Positions 28,101-39,685 of a stretch of DNA of 64,000 nt are shown piece by piece. This DNA is from Phoronis australis. Its lineage: Eukaryota; Phoronida; Phoronidae. The position numbers and the translations under genes were made by a program. The stretch covers positions 217,564-281,563 of the forward strand of contig NMRA01000376.1 of NCBI GenBank assembly GCA_002633005.1. The letters run 5' to 3'. The notes under the pieces are model-generated. The model saw only the letters and a list, made by a program, of their open reading frames with translations, ran no database searches and was not told the DNA's origin. Position 1 is the first letter of the stretch, and every line of letters begins with the position of its first letter.

Positions 28101-28875
28101 CATTTCTGTCGTAAAAGATTGAGCGATCACAGTTCCGTGACTCAGACGGCAAACAGTGGATTAGGGTATTGCGAGTTGATCCGCGCTTTGCACATCAATA
28201 CACTCGCGTCAAACTACTACTTACCAAGGGAGAGTAGAAGGCTGACGGGTCGGCTCCAAACGCCGCCGCGTATCCTTGGGCGGCGTATGCGGCAGCCGCG
28301 GCCGTGTACGAGTCTGACAGGGCAGCGACACGGGGATAGGCGAGTAGACTTGGGGTGAACTGGCAGGAGCATATAGTGTGTCCTGTCTGAGGGTCTGTGA
28401 ATATAGGTCGTCCCGACTCACAGCAAGAAGTACTGCTGGAACTTGTAGTGATATTTGCTTGAGCGGCCGACATCAATAACTGAAAAGATAACAAATGACA
28501 CTTTTACCACAGAAAGATAATGAGCAAAAAATAAATATGAGAGTTTCCGACGCTTTGCTTTTGTGTTTTTTTTCTCGGGAACAAAATGTTGTTGATACAG
28601 ACGAAAGTCAGTAAAATTATCAGCACCAACTTCAAGCAAGTACCATGAGAGTTTCGCTTGCTGTCAAAGCGAAAGATTCTTTCAAGCAGAAACTTAGAAC
28701 AAAACGCCCTCCATCGCACTGGCGTGGATTGCCATTAACTTCAATTCCGACTGAAATGTATGTCGACGGAACTGTTTTCAATCACAGTCGTACATGGCTA
28801 AGGGCAATATACCTGGGTGGATGCCAGAGACGCTGCCGCCGACGGGTAGGCATAGCCAAGCGGTGGGTACGACAT
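19027..28875 (-). CDS. Irx: Iroquois-class TALE homeobox transcription factor, six coding exons (3' end possibly incomplete)
   Basis: The gene encodes a nuclear sequence-specific DNA-binding regulator of the Iroquois family, used in animals for patterning of the nervous system and other tissues. Coding exons, in order of transcription, are 28875-28813, 28479-28225, 26721-26606, 26014-25713, 20598-20068 and 19108-19027. All introns are GT-AG and phases agree (0, 0, 2, 1, 1), giving 449 codons plus two bases. The protein has an MSYP start, a CCESGRP...DPQTG...CSCQ signature (about 46-67), DPSAFYSPL (98-106), [16 protein letters not shown] in exon 3, a 63-residue TALE homeodomain (154-216) with the PYP loop extension and WFANARRR recognition helix (202-209), an acidic stretch (about 225-253), the KPRIWSLA motif (312-319) and AFRPVVK near the C-terminus (443-449). 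All are Irx hallmarks. Whether it is a single Irx or one member of a cluster cannot be told from this window. Identity is certain; the 3' end is not. Confidence 0.95.
20068..20598 (-). CDS. Irx: Irx coding exon 5: Ser/Thr/Pro-rich region with KPRIWSLA motif
   Basis: The exon has 531 bp and 176 complete codons (247-422), from acceptor CATTTCAG (ending 20599) to donor CTG|GTAGGT at 20067. It completes the acidic tract ([10 protein letters not shown]), then runs through a low-complexity Ser/Thr/Pro segment with many SP/TP pairs, plausible phosphorylation sites. [13 protein letters not shown] follows, a short motif shared by Irx proteins downstream of the homeodomain. The remainder is proline- and serine-rich, ending [15 protein letters not shown]. 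The exon is visibly richer in C, G and CpG than its flanks. The frame stays open past the donor, but the splice is preferred because exon 6 restores a conserved Irx tail in phase. Confidence 0.93.
20599..25712 (-). other. Irx intron 4 (5.1 kb), no recognisable exon
   Basis: This is the largest intron of the gene, separating the homeobox exon from the Ser/Thr/Pro-rich exon. It is AT-rich with many TAAT cores, and I see no coding exon, repeat or transposon in it. A long intron next to a homeobox exon could carry regulatory sites, but no block can be singled out without comparison to another species. Confidence 0.6.
25713..26014 (-). CDS. Irx: Irx coding exon 4: TALE homeodomain and acidic tract
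   Basis: The exon carries 100 complete codons (146-245), one base finishing residue 145 and one base opening residue 246. The acceptor is GTTTCAG and the donor is G|GTAGGT at 25712. The homeodomain begins [17 protein letters not shown], has the three-residue TALE insertion (NPYPTKGEK) and ends [15 protein letters not shown]. Alanine lies at recognition-helix position 50, as in other Irx proteins. The tail becomes strongly acidic ([20 protein letters not shown]) and continues in exon 5 (DSDKEDDD), so intron 4 interrupts the acidic tract. Residues invariant in this homeodomain class are intact. Confidence 0.97.
26155..26583 (+). other. 142-codon open frame antisense to Irx intron 3, not recognised
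   Basis: The frame occupies most of the 591-bp intron between Irx exons 3 and 4 on the opposite strand (starts [17 protein letters not shown]). No domain is recognisable and no splice or promoter evidence supports it. Probably a chance frame. Confidence 0.1.
26606..26721 (-). CDS. Irx: Irx coding exon 3
   Basis: Thirty-eight codons plus two bases (residues 107-145) between acceptor TTCACCAG and donor GG|GTAAGT. It reads [18 protein letters not shown] and then [20 protein letters not shown], the conserved linker just N-terminal of the Irx homeodomain. The split glycine codon joins in frame to exon 4 ([11 protein letters not shown]). Intron 3 is 591 bp and is largely spanned by an open frame on the opposite strand. 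Confidence 0.93.
28225..28479 (-). CDS. Irx: Irx coding exon 2
   Basis: Eighty-five codons (residues 22-106) between acceptor TTTTCAG (ending 28480) and donor GTAAGT (28224). The exon holds the cysteine-bearing [22 protein letters not shown] block conserved in Irx N-termini, followed by an alanine- and tyrosine-rich stretch ending [11 protein letters not shown]. Both boundaries are phase 0. Intron 2 is 1503 bp and contains a short AT-rich (TTATAT)n run near 27690 but no recognisable exon. Confidence 0.93.
28813..28875 (-). CDS. Irx: Irx coding exon 1 (N-terminus)
   Basis: Twenty-one codons starting [17 protein letters not shown] and ending STQ in phase 0 at donor CAG|GTATAT. The MSYP(x)xGYxYxSA opening matches the usual Irx N-terminus, which decides the start. 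The bases before the ATG remain open for some distance, so homology rather than an upstream stop fixes it. Intron 1 is 333 bp. Confidence 0.9.
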
Positions 28876-28988
28876 CGCGTTAAGAGTTCGGGCTCGCTTC
28901 AGGCTCTGTGCTAATAACTCCACGGCTGGTGATCTGTACCGGTGTTTGTTTGCGGATGGTATAGTACTCCGAAGCGGATGGTGTATCT

Positions 28989-28994
28989 CTTATA
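28989..28994 (-). promoter_or_regulatory. TATA-like box upstream of Irx
   Basis: On the minus strand the sequence CTGTATAAGAGA gives a TATAAG element about 115 bp upstream of the Irx ATG. This would place a start site near 28960 with a leader of roughly 85 bases. This is inference from motif and spacing; a leader intron or a start further upstream is possible. Confidence 0.35.
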
Positions 28995-29093
28995 CAGCCA
29001 CAATGGTAAGCTAGTTTTGGCCTGCTTGTTTGTCCGACTTGTACTTATCATATGTTGACATGCTCCTGACATGACAGTTCAGCCAAGATCTCA

Positions 29094-29189
29094 CCAATCA
29101 TATTAATTTTATGTTCCTAATGCCTACAAATAACTGTACTTGAGAAACGTGATTTGATTGGTCAGCAGTGAACTCTGGTCGGTCATTGG
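29094..29189 (-). promoter_or_regulatory. Cluster of three CCAAT boxes upstream of Irx
   Basis: CCAAT occurs at 29094-29098 on the plus strand, and inverted (ATTGG) at 29157-29161 and 29185-29189. They lie 100-200 bp upstream of the TATA-like element and 220-315 bp upstream of the Irx ATG. The density within 100 bp fits a proximal promoter, but single CCAAT boxes are frequent by chance. Confidence 0.35.
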
Positions 29190-32104
29190 TCGCAGCTTCC
29201 CGACGTCCGAATTGCTTGCTAATCGGATTAGCTCCACCTCCTACCTGATTATTGACACCTTCATGGCCACGCCTACCCGACGCGGTCTCCAAATATTGTG
29301 TTACGACTGATCTGTCGTGCAGAATGTAACAACGAGAGGTGGAATTGACTTTTTGTTGTAAAGTATAATCGGAATTGTGTCTACCTATCGAAGCACAATG
29401 CCTAGCGTCTCATCTTTAAACACCCCGGCTACTAGTGTTCTACTCGGTCTGAGGCGTTTGGCGCCAGCACTTATCTCGTCTCAGGCGCATCATTCTTTTC
29501 AATTAATTCAACTTTTCAACTCAAATTTTAATGGGATTTCCTTATGGCAAAATTTATTCATGATAGCTGGTAACGGCTAGGTAATAACACCCCGATAGAA
29601 TATCACAGTGTCTACCACTACCAAAATAAAAGGGCAGCAAATTGGCCAACGATCTCGATTTTAATCCCACTTCAATGTCCCCGCTGTGCTCCATTTCTAA
29701 CCACTCTAAGCCAATTTGTTAGAGAGCTCAATCTGAAGATAATCCTCGTTTTCCCTGAAGGAAACGTACATATATTTCATTGAATCATTGTCAGTCGTAC
29801 ATCACCCTTGTATGCGCTCATCTTTACACAATGATTTGAAGGCTAATTGTTATATAAACTGAGTCGAGTTTGTCCAACAACGCTGTGCCCTGTGTATGTC
29901 AATACATCCTACATAACGGGTGTATTTACTCACTGTGTTTGCAGACAAGCGAGTCTCTATTATGCGGAATACAACTTATATCGACCACCAGTTTAAGTGT
30001 CAGAAATGCCTTTGGCAAAATAATCCCCCAAATATTCTGTCAATGTCAATGTAAATAATGTCCAAGACAGAAATTCCCTCGAAACCAACGTTTGACGTTT
30101 AGAAATTTGGTTCTTTCGTGGTTGCGGATAGCTTTAGCAGTGAGGCTAATGTCGTTTGTAACATTCCGACAGAAAGTGATAGGGTATTGTACCCCTGATT
30201 GCTAAATCAGATAGTCGTAGGAAGATCACGGCCCTGCCTAATGAAACCGCCCCGGGAAAGAGATGTGACATAAGCCTGCTATCACGTTAGGGACTGTTGC
30301 TTTGATTGAACAATGACCAGATTTGATAACGTGGGTATATAATGTCCAAGGATACAAAAACCAGCGAAAATTGTATTGATCGATAGACGTAACGAGTAAA
30401 GTGATCGCTCAGACATTGTTGACTGAGACCTCGGGGATTGCATAACCTGAAAAGCGATTAATAAACACAGGTACCCTTCTTTAGTTAGCGAAAATCAACT
30501 CTTTGTGAAAAAGGAACTAATTTAAGTTTCCTTTCAGGCGATGTTTTCTCGAACGACATTGCTAATGTTAAACAGTGGCAAACAGTCGCAGTTCTTGTAA
30601 ATAAAGAGATCTTCTTGCGGACCTACAACTTGTGATCGAAATTTAAACAGCAAACAAACCTAGTAAGTGTTATTTTGATATGAAATGCACGAAGGAAATA
30701 CACTACAAGAGGATTATTTTCAACTGTCGTGTGAATATCCCATTATGGGGATGTAGTACAGCCTCGGGGCTGGCAATTGGCAGTTGTAAAGAGGGAAATA
30801 ATTAATGCCTCCATTTTAAAAGCAAAGAGACACTTCTGTTGATGTAAAATTGCCCTCGTTTAAAATAGAACGCACGTCATACTAATTTCATATCAAAACA
30901 CAGCTCATAGCATGTTCCAAGTATCGTAACGCGTACTGGAAAGCAATTCAACAGGCTATTACTTTGTTCTCCTGAAGGTGTCGCTATGAACTTGTAGGTC
31001 CCCAACTGGCAAAACGTACTACCGAAAAACTGCACGCTTCACGTGGATTATTTGCGATAATGTACAGAATTTTATAAATATAAATATCGTATAAAACAAG
31101 TCAGCTTTGTGAATTCAAAAACATCTAATTCGTTAAGAGTGTGTACAATACATTCCATGCACGATTTGCTGTGATTCAAGTACATGGAAATTTCGACTTA
31201 CATATTATATATCAATGTTAAAATACCGGTGTACCCGAAATGGCATAAAAACAGCTTTCGTTTGCGTGCCTTTTGTTGTTTTGTGGCGAGACCAACACGT
31301 TAATTTAATTGGTGTTGTTTTATTTTCACACTGCTTTAGTCTTAAACACGATATTGAATGTCTGCCTTGTGGCTATACACTAATTAAATTTTATTTTTCC
31401 AAATTAATTCACGTAAAGCTAGTACTGCAGAAAAGAATCATAACACTTCACGGATGTATCATACGTGTCGTCGATTTGTCGCGTAATTATCACATTTTTG
31501 TCACCATTTCCTAAACAATTCTAAAATGTTGTTGGCACGTTTGTGTTCCATGAAGATCAAGAGCTATGAATAATTATTGGGATGAGCTAATATTTACCGA
31601 TACATTGTTTAATGCCGGCTACTCAGGTAGTCATTCTTTCACGTCCGGTTTATTAAGTAAAATAAATATGAACCATTTTGCAACACCGCATCGACGCGCG
31701 TACTAGTTCCCTGTTGTCATAAATTCGCCATACTTACCGTGAAACGACAAACATACTTAAATACTCACAGCGTAAGCAAACATGTATTATCCTAACGTTT
31801 GCCGATTTTAAATGAAATTTATACTTAATCGATTTTTGCAGTGTTTGCTATTTAAAATTGGTTTCACAAATTAAGCTCAGAGTGATACATAGCAATAGTG
31901 CAAGCTTTTTCACACTTTTTATAGACTACATTAGAAAGTTAATATTCCCGCTATTATTCGAACATCAAGGTACCATCCACGCATTCAGTGAAGTGTTACC
32001 CTGCCGTCGCCGCCAAACGCTCTGCTGGCGGTGTTAATTCTCACTCGATGATTGTCAAACTGTAAAGTAACCGACCTTAATTTCAGCGAATGTCTGACAG
32101 ACAA

Positions 32105-32257
32105 CGGCGAGAATAACGGGTTTGTAATGAAGTAACAGAACACAAAATATCTTGTCGTTTTATAACTCTGGTCAAAGCTTATAACTCCAACAAATCTATC
32201 CCATCCAACACTAAACCCAATTTTTTTTCGGCCGCAAAACCGACAATGTCCCTTTAA
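32105..32257 (-). repeat. Dispersed repeat family, copy A
   Basis: On the minus strand it starts TTAAAGGGACATTGTCGGTT, followed by TTGCGGCCGAAAAAA. It shares this start, a TTTGACC(A/T)GA...TATAAAA block and TATTCTCGCCGTTG with copies B and C. All three are in the same orientation. No coding capacity is seen, so it is SINE-like or MITE-like. Confidence 0.65.
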
Positions 32258-35200
32258 TCTTAGAAATAATTTAACTAAGATAAATTAAACAAAATAGATC
32301 TATTTGAAATTTGTTCACTCGTGTATGTTACGGCAATTACCATTGACGGGAAATTGCCTTGCCAACAATAAATAGCGCGTGAAATGTTGATCGTCAGTGC
32401 AGTGTGAACAAATGAACAGGCAATAAAAGGAACAAATAGAGTGGTGTCAATACCACTTTTCAAGCTGTGTGAAATTGGCATGCATGGACCGAGCGGGAAT
32501 AAACATATGTGTCACTGGTACAAGAAGCTATTACGTCGACCGTAATTTTTTCTTACACTGAATAAAAACAAACAAATTATGCGTTCTATGATAAGAGTTA
32601 TCATCTGGAGACCTGACCTATCACGTGCTAACGTGAGAAGAAGCGTTTGTATATAGACATATGAAAGATAATTTACATTGTAGGTAGTTTATCCGCTCCC
32701 TTTTCGCGAGACGAATGCAAGTTAACATGTGTCCAAAAGGAAAACCCGAGATGAACTAAATAAAAAGGAAATGGCGGCTTGCATTAGCTCATACACGCCG
32801 TCCGCGATCTGGCAAAGAGTTATCTATCTCAACCCATTATGTTTCCTTCCTAATGTTTTCTGTGTGAACAAATGGAACACATATTTTACAAACTAAGTGG
32901 AAAAGCGTAACCAAAGTCCCCAACAGGTGGCGTTTAAGACATTTGCCCCAATTACTTAAACTGACGATGGTCTGAGAATTAGCAGAAAATTTCGATAGCT
33001 GAAGAAAACCAACGTATATTTTTGTTTACGCTACATTTTAATCCAAGCTTCATCGCGTAATCCGTTGGACAAACAATGCAATGTCCGTTTAATGATTCTT
33101 CATGGGCTACTTTTCCTAACGCGTGTCATGATGTGTAGTAGTCTATTATAGCCTATCAACAAACATGTATAACATATTTAGCTACGTGTACCTGGCTCGA
33201 TAATTTGTCCAATCTACTACGGTAGTCCTGCCATGACTGCAGTTAGAGGACATTTATCTCGCGAAGACTTGCCACGAACGTTATATCTGATGCGAACATG
33301 ACAGTTATCATATTAGGCATAATGACACGTGGGAGTCATAAGTTGTCATTCATGACGTTGTCGTAGTGATGAACATTAACGTAAAGTATTTTCTGAGTTT
33401 CGATGGCGGCACCGGTACAGCGTCCGTAATAACATATCAAAGACATGTAATTTGATGTTTACACTCAAGGAAAATTGAACGGCATTTATAGCTTATCGCG
33501 TTTTATTAAGTTTCGTTAGCATGTCGTCTTGCAAAATGTATTCGTATACAACAAAGAACCAAGAGCACAATGTTTATCTATTCGATATATGATCATATTC
33601 CGTGCGCGCCCTATCAAAAGAACAAATAGAAAATTATGTCATTTCTCCCATGGGTCAGTCAAACTTCTTGATTTTATTAAGTTCTTGTTTCCGGCTTGAC
33701 TTCAAATACTCGGAGTGCCGTGAATGACAATCAATGTTTCTTGCGCGCGTAACGTGAACAGACCGGGTTCAACGCCCTCGTACGGCAGTGTCTAATGCTA
33801 CCACCTGCAGACGGATGACGCCCATTTTATAATTACAAAACAAACAGTCTATCTCTCAAATAGCAGCATATCACATCATAAGACAACCTTCTAACAGTCG
33901 GCCAAGGCGAACCCTAGTGTACACACACTCCCTTCAATTTCGTGAATTGCGCCTGACAGGTCTGTGTGAAATAGCCCGGGGGTATAGCGTTGAAGAAAGG
34001 TTAGCTTCCCAGACAACAGTCGTCGGGTTATTTTCGAAGATACAAAATGCAACTCTACACAAATCTAATTTTCGAGACGCCGCAAATATTATGTGTAAAG
34101 GTAATTTAGCCATTGTATAAGCTAAACAGATTAAAAATGAAGTCAATTTCATTAAAAATTCATCGAGATGGTGTTCTGGAAACGACCGGGTATCACAGTT
34201 TCAACCGTTGTGATCCTGGAAAGGAATTTTATTCACTATGATATTCTTTCCCTTGCTTCGGAAAACACCGTGAGAATAGCCAATAGAAAGATATGATTTG
34301 ATTTTACGAAATGGAAAGATTTCGTAAATTACACCATCGTTTGTATTTACTAGTTTACTATCAATTACTCCAAGTTCTTAAAAATAGTAGTTTCATGGCA
34401 TTCAAATGTGGCAGCAATTTTGTTGGTGCGCCACCAGAAGCGCAAAGTTAAACTTCAGTTAAATTGTGTTTACTCTGTAAAACATGATCTCATAGTGAAA
34501 GACCCAATCGGTTTGTGTTGAAATTTACTTCAGGGAGTTTTTAACCAAAACGAAGAGGAATGTATCTGAAAGCTGCGTGCTTTTGCGCATGCCGCTCGTT
34601 CAACTGTAGACTACAATCGCTCCGTGATCGATTTCACCAGCAGGCACCGTGGCGCAACACTAAAATTTGCAATAAACGTTTTCCTGGACAAGTGTTAATT
34701 GCAGTGTATAATGTTACGTTAGTTCTGTGCGAGATAATACCAGACGGAATAAACAAATAATTATTACGTAAGGATGTCGTCTCGACTTCTCCCACATAGT
34801 GCGAGGTCTGACATTCCGAATACTTAGCACACGGCTGACCCTTATTATTGAAAACCATGTAACTATAATTTAAGTAATTTTTTTTCGAGGTGCGAACAAG
34901 TAACAGTCTATTAATCGTGTTGACATTTCGAGACCGCATGCACTCCATTTGCCAGAATTTCTATTCAAGAAGACGCACAAATTGCTATAAACCGAGTGCA
35001 CGTCGCGACTAACGTGCGCATTGGTAGACGTGTTAGTTTTTGTTCGGAAAGTAAGAAGAGTTGGCGCTTCAAGTTCACCGCTACTGTACTATGCCCGCGT
35101 GAAGGTCATGAGCGTTTTTGGCGTGTTGAATCATCTGATTTGACTTGGTTTAAATTTGCATAGTTTGATTCTACGAAAGAGCGCGCAGTCTCTTGTGAAA

Positions 35201-35575
35201 GGGGCGGCACAATTGCCGACAATGAATCATGCATGGAATACATCATAAGCTTTTCTCGACCAATTACAGGTTTACTTTGAAAGTCAATCAAAAGTAACCA
35301 TGAGTGTCGAGCTATGAAGACAGGAGATAAGTGCAACCAACCCGGCATTTCTCTAAACGTTCAGCTCATCTCGCACGGAAGAGAAGTTACACCTCCAATG
35401 TGCTTGGGCCCCTTTCCTTTTCTCACTCTTGGTAGATAAGCTCCTGGCTTTTTCACGATGGCTTTATCAGCACTGCAATCCTCCTGCGTCGGTCATTTTG
35501 ACGGCGCCCAGCAAAGAAACAGCTGCCACGGTCGCCGCCTCGATATTTAACTTTGACTGGAAGCCTTTTATTTGA

Positions 35576-35706
35576 GGAATCTGCAATTTATAATAACTAA
35601 ACAGATTTTTTTGTTTTATAGTTCAGGTCAAAGCTTTGACTTCAAAAAGTCAACCTTATCAAAAATAAATCCCAAAATGCCGTAAAAACCGATTGCGTCC
35701 CTTTAA
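35576..35706 (-). repeat. Dispersed repeat family, copy B
   Basis: Minus-strand start TTAAAGGGACGCAATCGGTT, then TTTACGGCATTTTGGG, then TTTGACCTGAACTATAAAACA. Diverged from copies A and C by substitutions and small indels; the far end is less clear. Confidence 0.6.
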
Positions 35707-37514
35707 AGTTGCGTATCATAGGATATTCGAAAGCGTTTGTAATCTCGCTTTAATGAAATTCGTTAGGCAAAATTTCACTTACCAAGACATTCAAACGTTA
35801 GAATAGCATTACACTATCTTCGCTAATTGTTTTTAAAAGGTAGGCAACACAATGCCACCCTGTTTAGGAGTAAGCGATCAATCCCTTTTCCAGTTAACTC
35901 AATTAACATAGCTGTGACGAAGTTAAAAAAATCGTTAATTCACAACACGTTACCTCGTTGTGGTCAAAACTATTTTTGATCTACATAAACCTGGTAGAGT
36001 TGCCTTAACTTGCTAGTCTAACAGACTTGCAACAGTGCACAATAGCCTAGTTGTTCTATTTTCGAGAGACATCGAGTTACCCAGATTTCTCTCAAATTAG
36101 TCATCCTACCTCTCTCACGACTCCCCTCGTTGATGCACGACAGACATGTGTTGTCGTTTCGTCCTCATAATATATCGCTATAATTACTGTTCTTAAACAC
36201 GTATATATTACCCTATGGTTTATTTGCGACGACATACCAAGTAAACATTTTGGACGCGGCATAATTCATTGCAATTTATTCGTCCCGAATGTTGTTTGAA
36301 AAATAGCTCATTTCAACGGCCTGACTAACTGTCCTCAATCGAACCTTTGAAGATATTTTACTAGACTACATAAGCAAAAGATTTTGGCTAATGATTGTGA
36401 ACTTAAACACCAGGTATTCTCTCACAACTGTTTTCTTATTAACAGAAATGCACGTTGAATGACTTGTAAGATTGCGCGGTTGCAAGTGAGTCGATAAAAC
36501 TGCCACCCAACATTGAACCTGGAATGCACGGGCATGTTTCACTAAAATGTCAAAACGGAGTCTTACGACCAGCCGTAAGTTTTGTCGCAAGTTTCCGTTT
36601 AGATTTTGTGTAAAAAACGTCTGCAACATTTTAGTGACACATACCCTGGATCCAAGGTCCAAGACCGCGGATGTGTGTTGAGTTGATTAGAGAATAGGGA
36701 AAATCGAAAAGCGTTAGTCAAAATGAGATATGTTTGTAAAAATGACATTTTCTTCGAAATGGGGTAAAAATAAGCTCTGCTTTCAATCAAAAAATAGTAC
36801 GAAACTTCAAGGTTTAAATGGATTTTGAGCCATACTCACATGCATGATGGATCAGGGATGTCGTAAGGAGGAGGACCAATCGCAGTTTTTGAAGAAAAAG
36901 TTCCGTTTGCTGTAAGGCCTAAAAACGCCACGCTGACGCTGATGTTTATTTTGGTCTTGTTCGTAAATGGGGGTGGCCCGGGTACCCAGTGCCCCCCCCC
37001 CCCAAGTCCGCTTACGAAAACAAGGGATCAGTGGGCCTCGACTTCAATCTTGCTTCAACTCTGATTGACAGTTTAAGACGCCAAGATATCCGAGACATGA
37101 CTTCTCATTAGCAGAAAAGCATTCCTACAGTGTACGAACAAGCACTTACTGATAAAGGAAGACGCTACAGAATTATTGCGGGGATAACTCAGTGTGAACA
37201 CTTTGCTTATCGACGTCTTTCCTTAACTTAACTGGTTGTTGCTTTTGGTGAGCTGCTGACTATTCTGAGAACTTCCTCTTTATTTCCTTCTTAAACATTC
37301 TGTCTGCATCAACCTCATATCGCCAAGACGTCTTTCGGCAAAGACCGATAAGCTGTCGGTTTGAGTGTCGGAAGACATAAATTCTAGTCAGCGCACGAGT
37401 GGTGGAGCTAATTGAAGTTCACAAGTTCTCAACATAGGGGCATTTTTAAAATGACACAACCACAGAGATGAGAATTTTCGGAGATCAGCCCCCTCCTCCC
37501 CCCCCCCCCCTCCT

Positions 37515-37585
37515 CTCAGAACAGATTCGAACTCGCGACCTCAGCGGTCACTCTCCGACGCTTCGCTAGCGGAGCTAAATCCCAT
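37515..37585 (-). repeat. tRNA-like segment, probable head of a tRNA-derived SINE
   Basis: On the minus strand it has an A-box-like TTAGCTCCGCTAGCGAAG (37578-37561) and a B-box-like GAGTTCGAATC (37534-37524). This is the arrangement of an internal RNA polymerase III promoter. The T-stem does not pair well and acceptor ends are unclear, so it is not a functional tRNA gene. A C/T homopolymer follows directly. Confidence 0.4.
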
Positions 37586-37650
37586 AAGATAGATAGCAGA
37601 GCATTTTAAAATCTGACGCGTTCGATTTCAGCTAATAACTGGAAGCCAAC

Positions 37651-37806
37651 AGCGAGAATTCTGGCGATTTGTAATAAAATGACAAAAGCAACAGATTTTC
37701 TTATTTTACAGTTCAGGCCAAAGACAATAACTTCAAGAAGTCTGTCTCATTCAACAATAATACAAGAAATGTGTTTTTCGGTCGTAAAACCGATTATGTC
37801 CCTTAA
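37651..37806 (-). repeat. Dispersed repeat family, copy C
   Basis: Minus-strand start TTAAGGGACATAATCGGTTT, then TACGACCGAAAAACACA, then TTTGGCCTGAACTGTAAAATA, and AGAATTCTCGCTGTTGG at the far end. A tRNA-like sequence lies about 70 bp beyond it (37524-37578). Confidence 0.65.
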
Positions 37807-39685
37807 TATGTAAGCTTTGTTGGTGCAGTGATGATGTCATCATTACGTCACACTCTCTTGCAATGATGCCTGCGTCAGATTTTTGGAAATTCCTGAAATC
37901 TAATCTCCAAATGCAAGCTCGAACTCAAGTTATTTTGAATATTTTTGAATATTTACTGTTCTATTTTAGTATGAACTGGAGGTGGAGCAAATACGTAACT
38001 AATCTAATTTCGCTCTTGATGCGCCAGTTATTATAGATTTCAATTCAAATTTGAACTCGAAATCTTGAGTTTGAACAAAAGATTATAGCTTAAATCTAGG
38101 GGTCGCAAATTGCGAACACGGATAACACATTAATAGGCGTAATCCATAAGCTCATCGAATCAAAGACATTACTCAAAGTTTATGAGAAAGTGGCATGAAA
38201 AAGAAATAAAAATGATTAACAATTTGAGTTCAAATTCGGAGGTTAGATTTTGGCACGTGACCTAGTTGGATTGTTATCACTATTCCCTAATGTTGGTATG
38301 ATTTTTGCATTTCGTGAAAATACCTTTTAGAAATTACCAGTGTCATTACCATTTGTATTGTTGCTCTTCTTAGCTTCCATTACAGTTTCTGTTGTCAGAA
38401 ACAGATCTCACGAACTGTTGTGGTTTGTTTCTGTCGTATTAGTGACTATTTTACGCATCTGTCTCGTGCCAAGCCACAACTAGAGGAAACAAAAAACAAA
38501 TAAAAGTTTGCATTGATAAACTGCGACATGCTAACTGACTGACGGCTTTCAAATTGCGCTCGAGACGAATTTAAAAGGACCTTTCTTATTTGGTCTTCAA
38601 TTTGTTTAGCTGGTAGCGCTGCAAAAATGATTGTTGGGCATTGTTGTTTAGGAAACAATGCCTCGTTTTATCATTAATTTTCGCAACGCACACGTGAAAG
38701 CGCGCGTGTACCAAGCATGCAGAATCATTGTAGTTTGAACGCAACACCTCGTTTTCAAGCATAATCATTTTTCGCGAATTCGTGCAAGTATTGAATACAC
38801 TCTATACTTTTCATTTTACGTCATCATAACACCAAGAATATTTTTCTAGGTGGACTCTAAAATAAAACATGAGCCGAAAATCTTCGCCGTTACCCCCGCG
38901 GGCTCATTTGTAAATAAGTCGAAATTAAACTAAGTCTTGTTTACGTCCTCAACAACACGTGATGTTGATTTCGACTAATTCACGTCAATAATTAGGCGCC
39001 ATCAGAGCTCATGGAACGTTGTCCCGGTTGGGGTCACTGAGACGGCTTCGTTAAACAGGTCCATCGTAGCCCCCGCAGCAACATCCTTTGCCCGGTTCAA
39101 ATAGTCGCAGGGGATTCCATCTATTTTCTCTTTAGGTTCCAGTCAAACGCTTTGAACCGTTTTCACAGCATATTGAAAAGGGTAAGCATCGATATTAACA
39201 ACTAAAACGTATGTGTTTAAAATGAAATATCCACACGCAATCCCAGTTAACCTAAACTTTAAAACCCCCAAATCCAACCTATCGCAACAGTTGGTGTGAC
39301 GTCACCAAAGGAATATAACTGCCTCTCTTCAAAAAATGTCACAGGATTGCCTCGTTTTCGTATTTTAAAGTGTGCTCTTTTTGATGAGAAACTACGGTTT
39401 ACAGGCAGATTATAAAAGTGTCATGCTAACGTTAAAATGTTTTTACTAACACTGTCAAGAAGTGCAGGATTGACTTTAACAAGGCAAAACGATCACAAGC
39501 ATTTCCGCTCCAAAATTGTTTACAAAATGGGAACAGAAACGAGTAAACAAAATCTTTCTTGCAGCAGGGCGGAGCAAACCTTGCAGAGAGCAATAGAAAA
39601 TTGTCAATGGCAGCCACTTTCAGCGACGCGGTTCCGTCTCACATGATCACAGGGATGACGATAGCTAATTTATGATAAATCAACT

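Noticed and set aside
28645-28914. 89-codon plus-strand frame over the Irx start
   Set aside because: It is antisense to Irx exon 1 and its leader; no family resemblance or splice support.
33750-33790. B-box-like GGGTTCAACGCCC
   Set aside because: No A box upstream and no tRNA fold.
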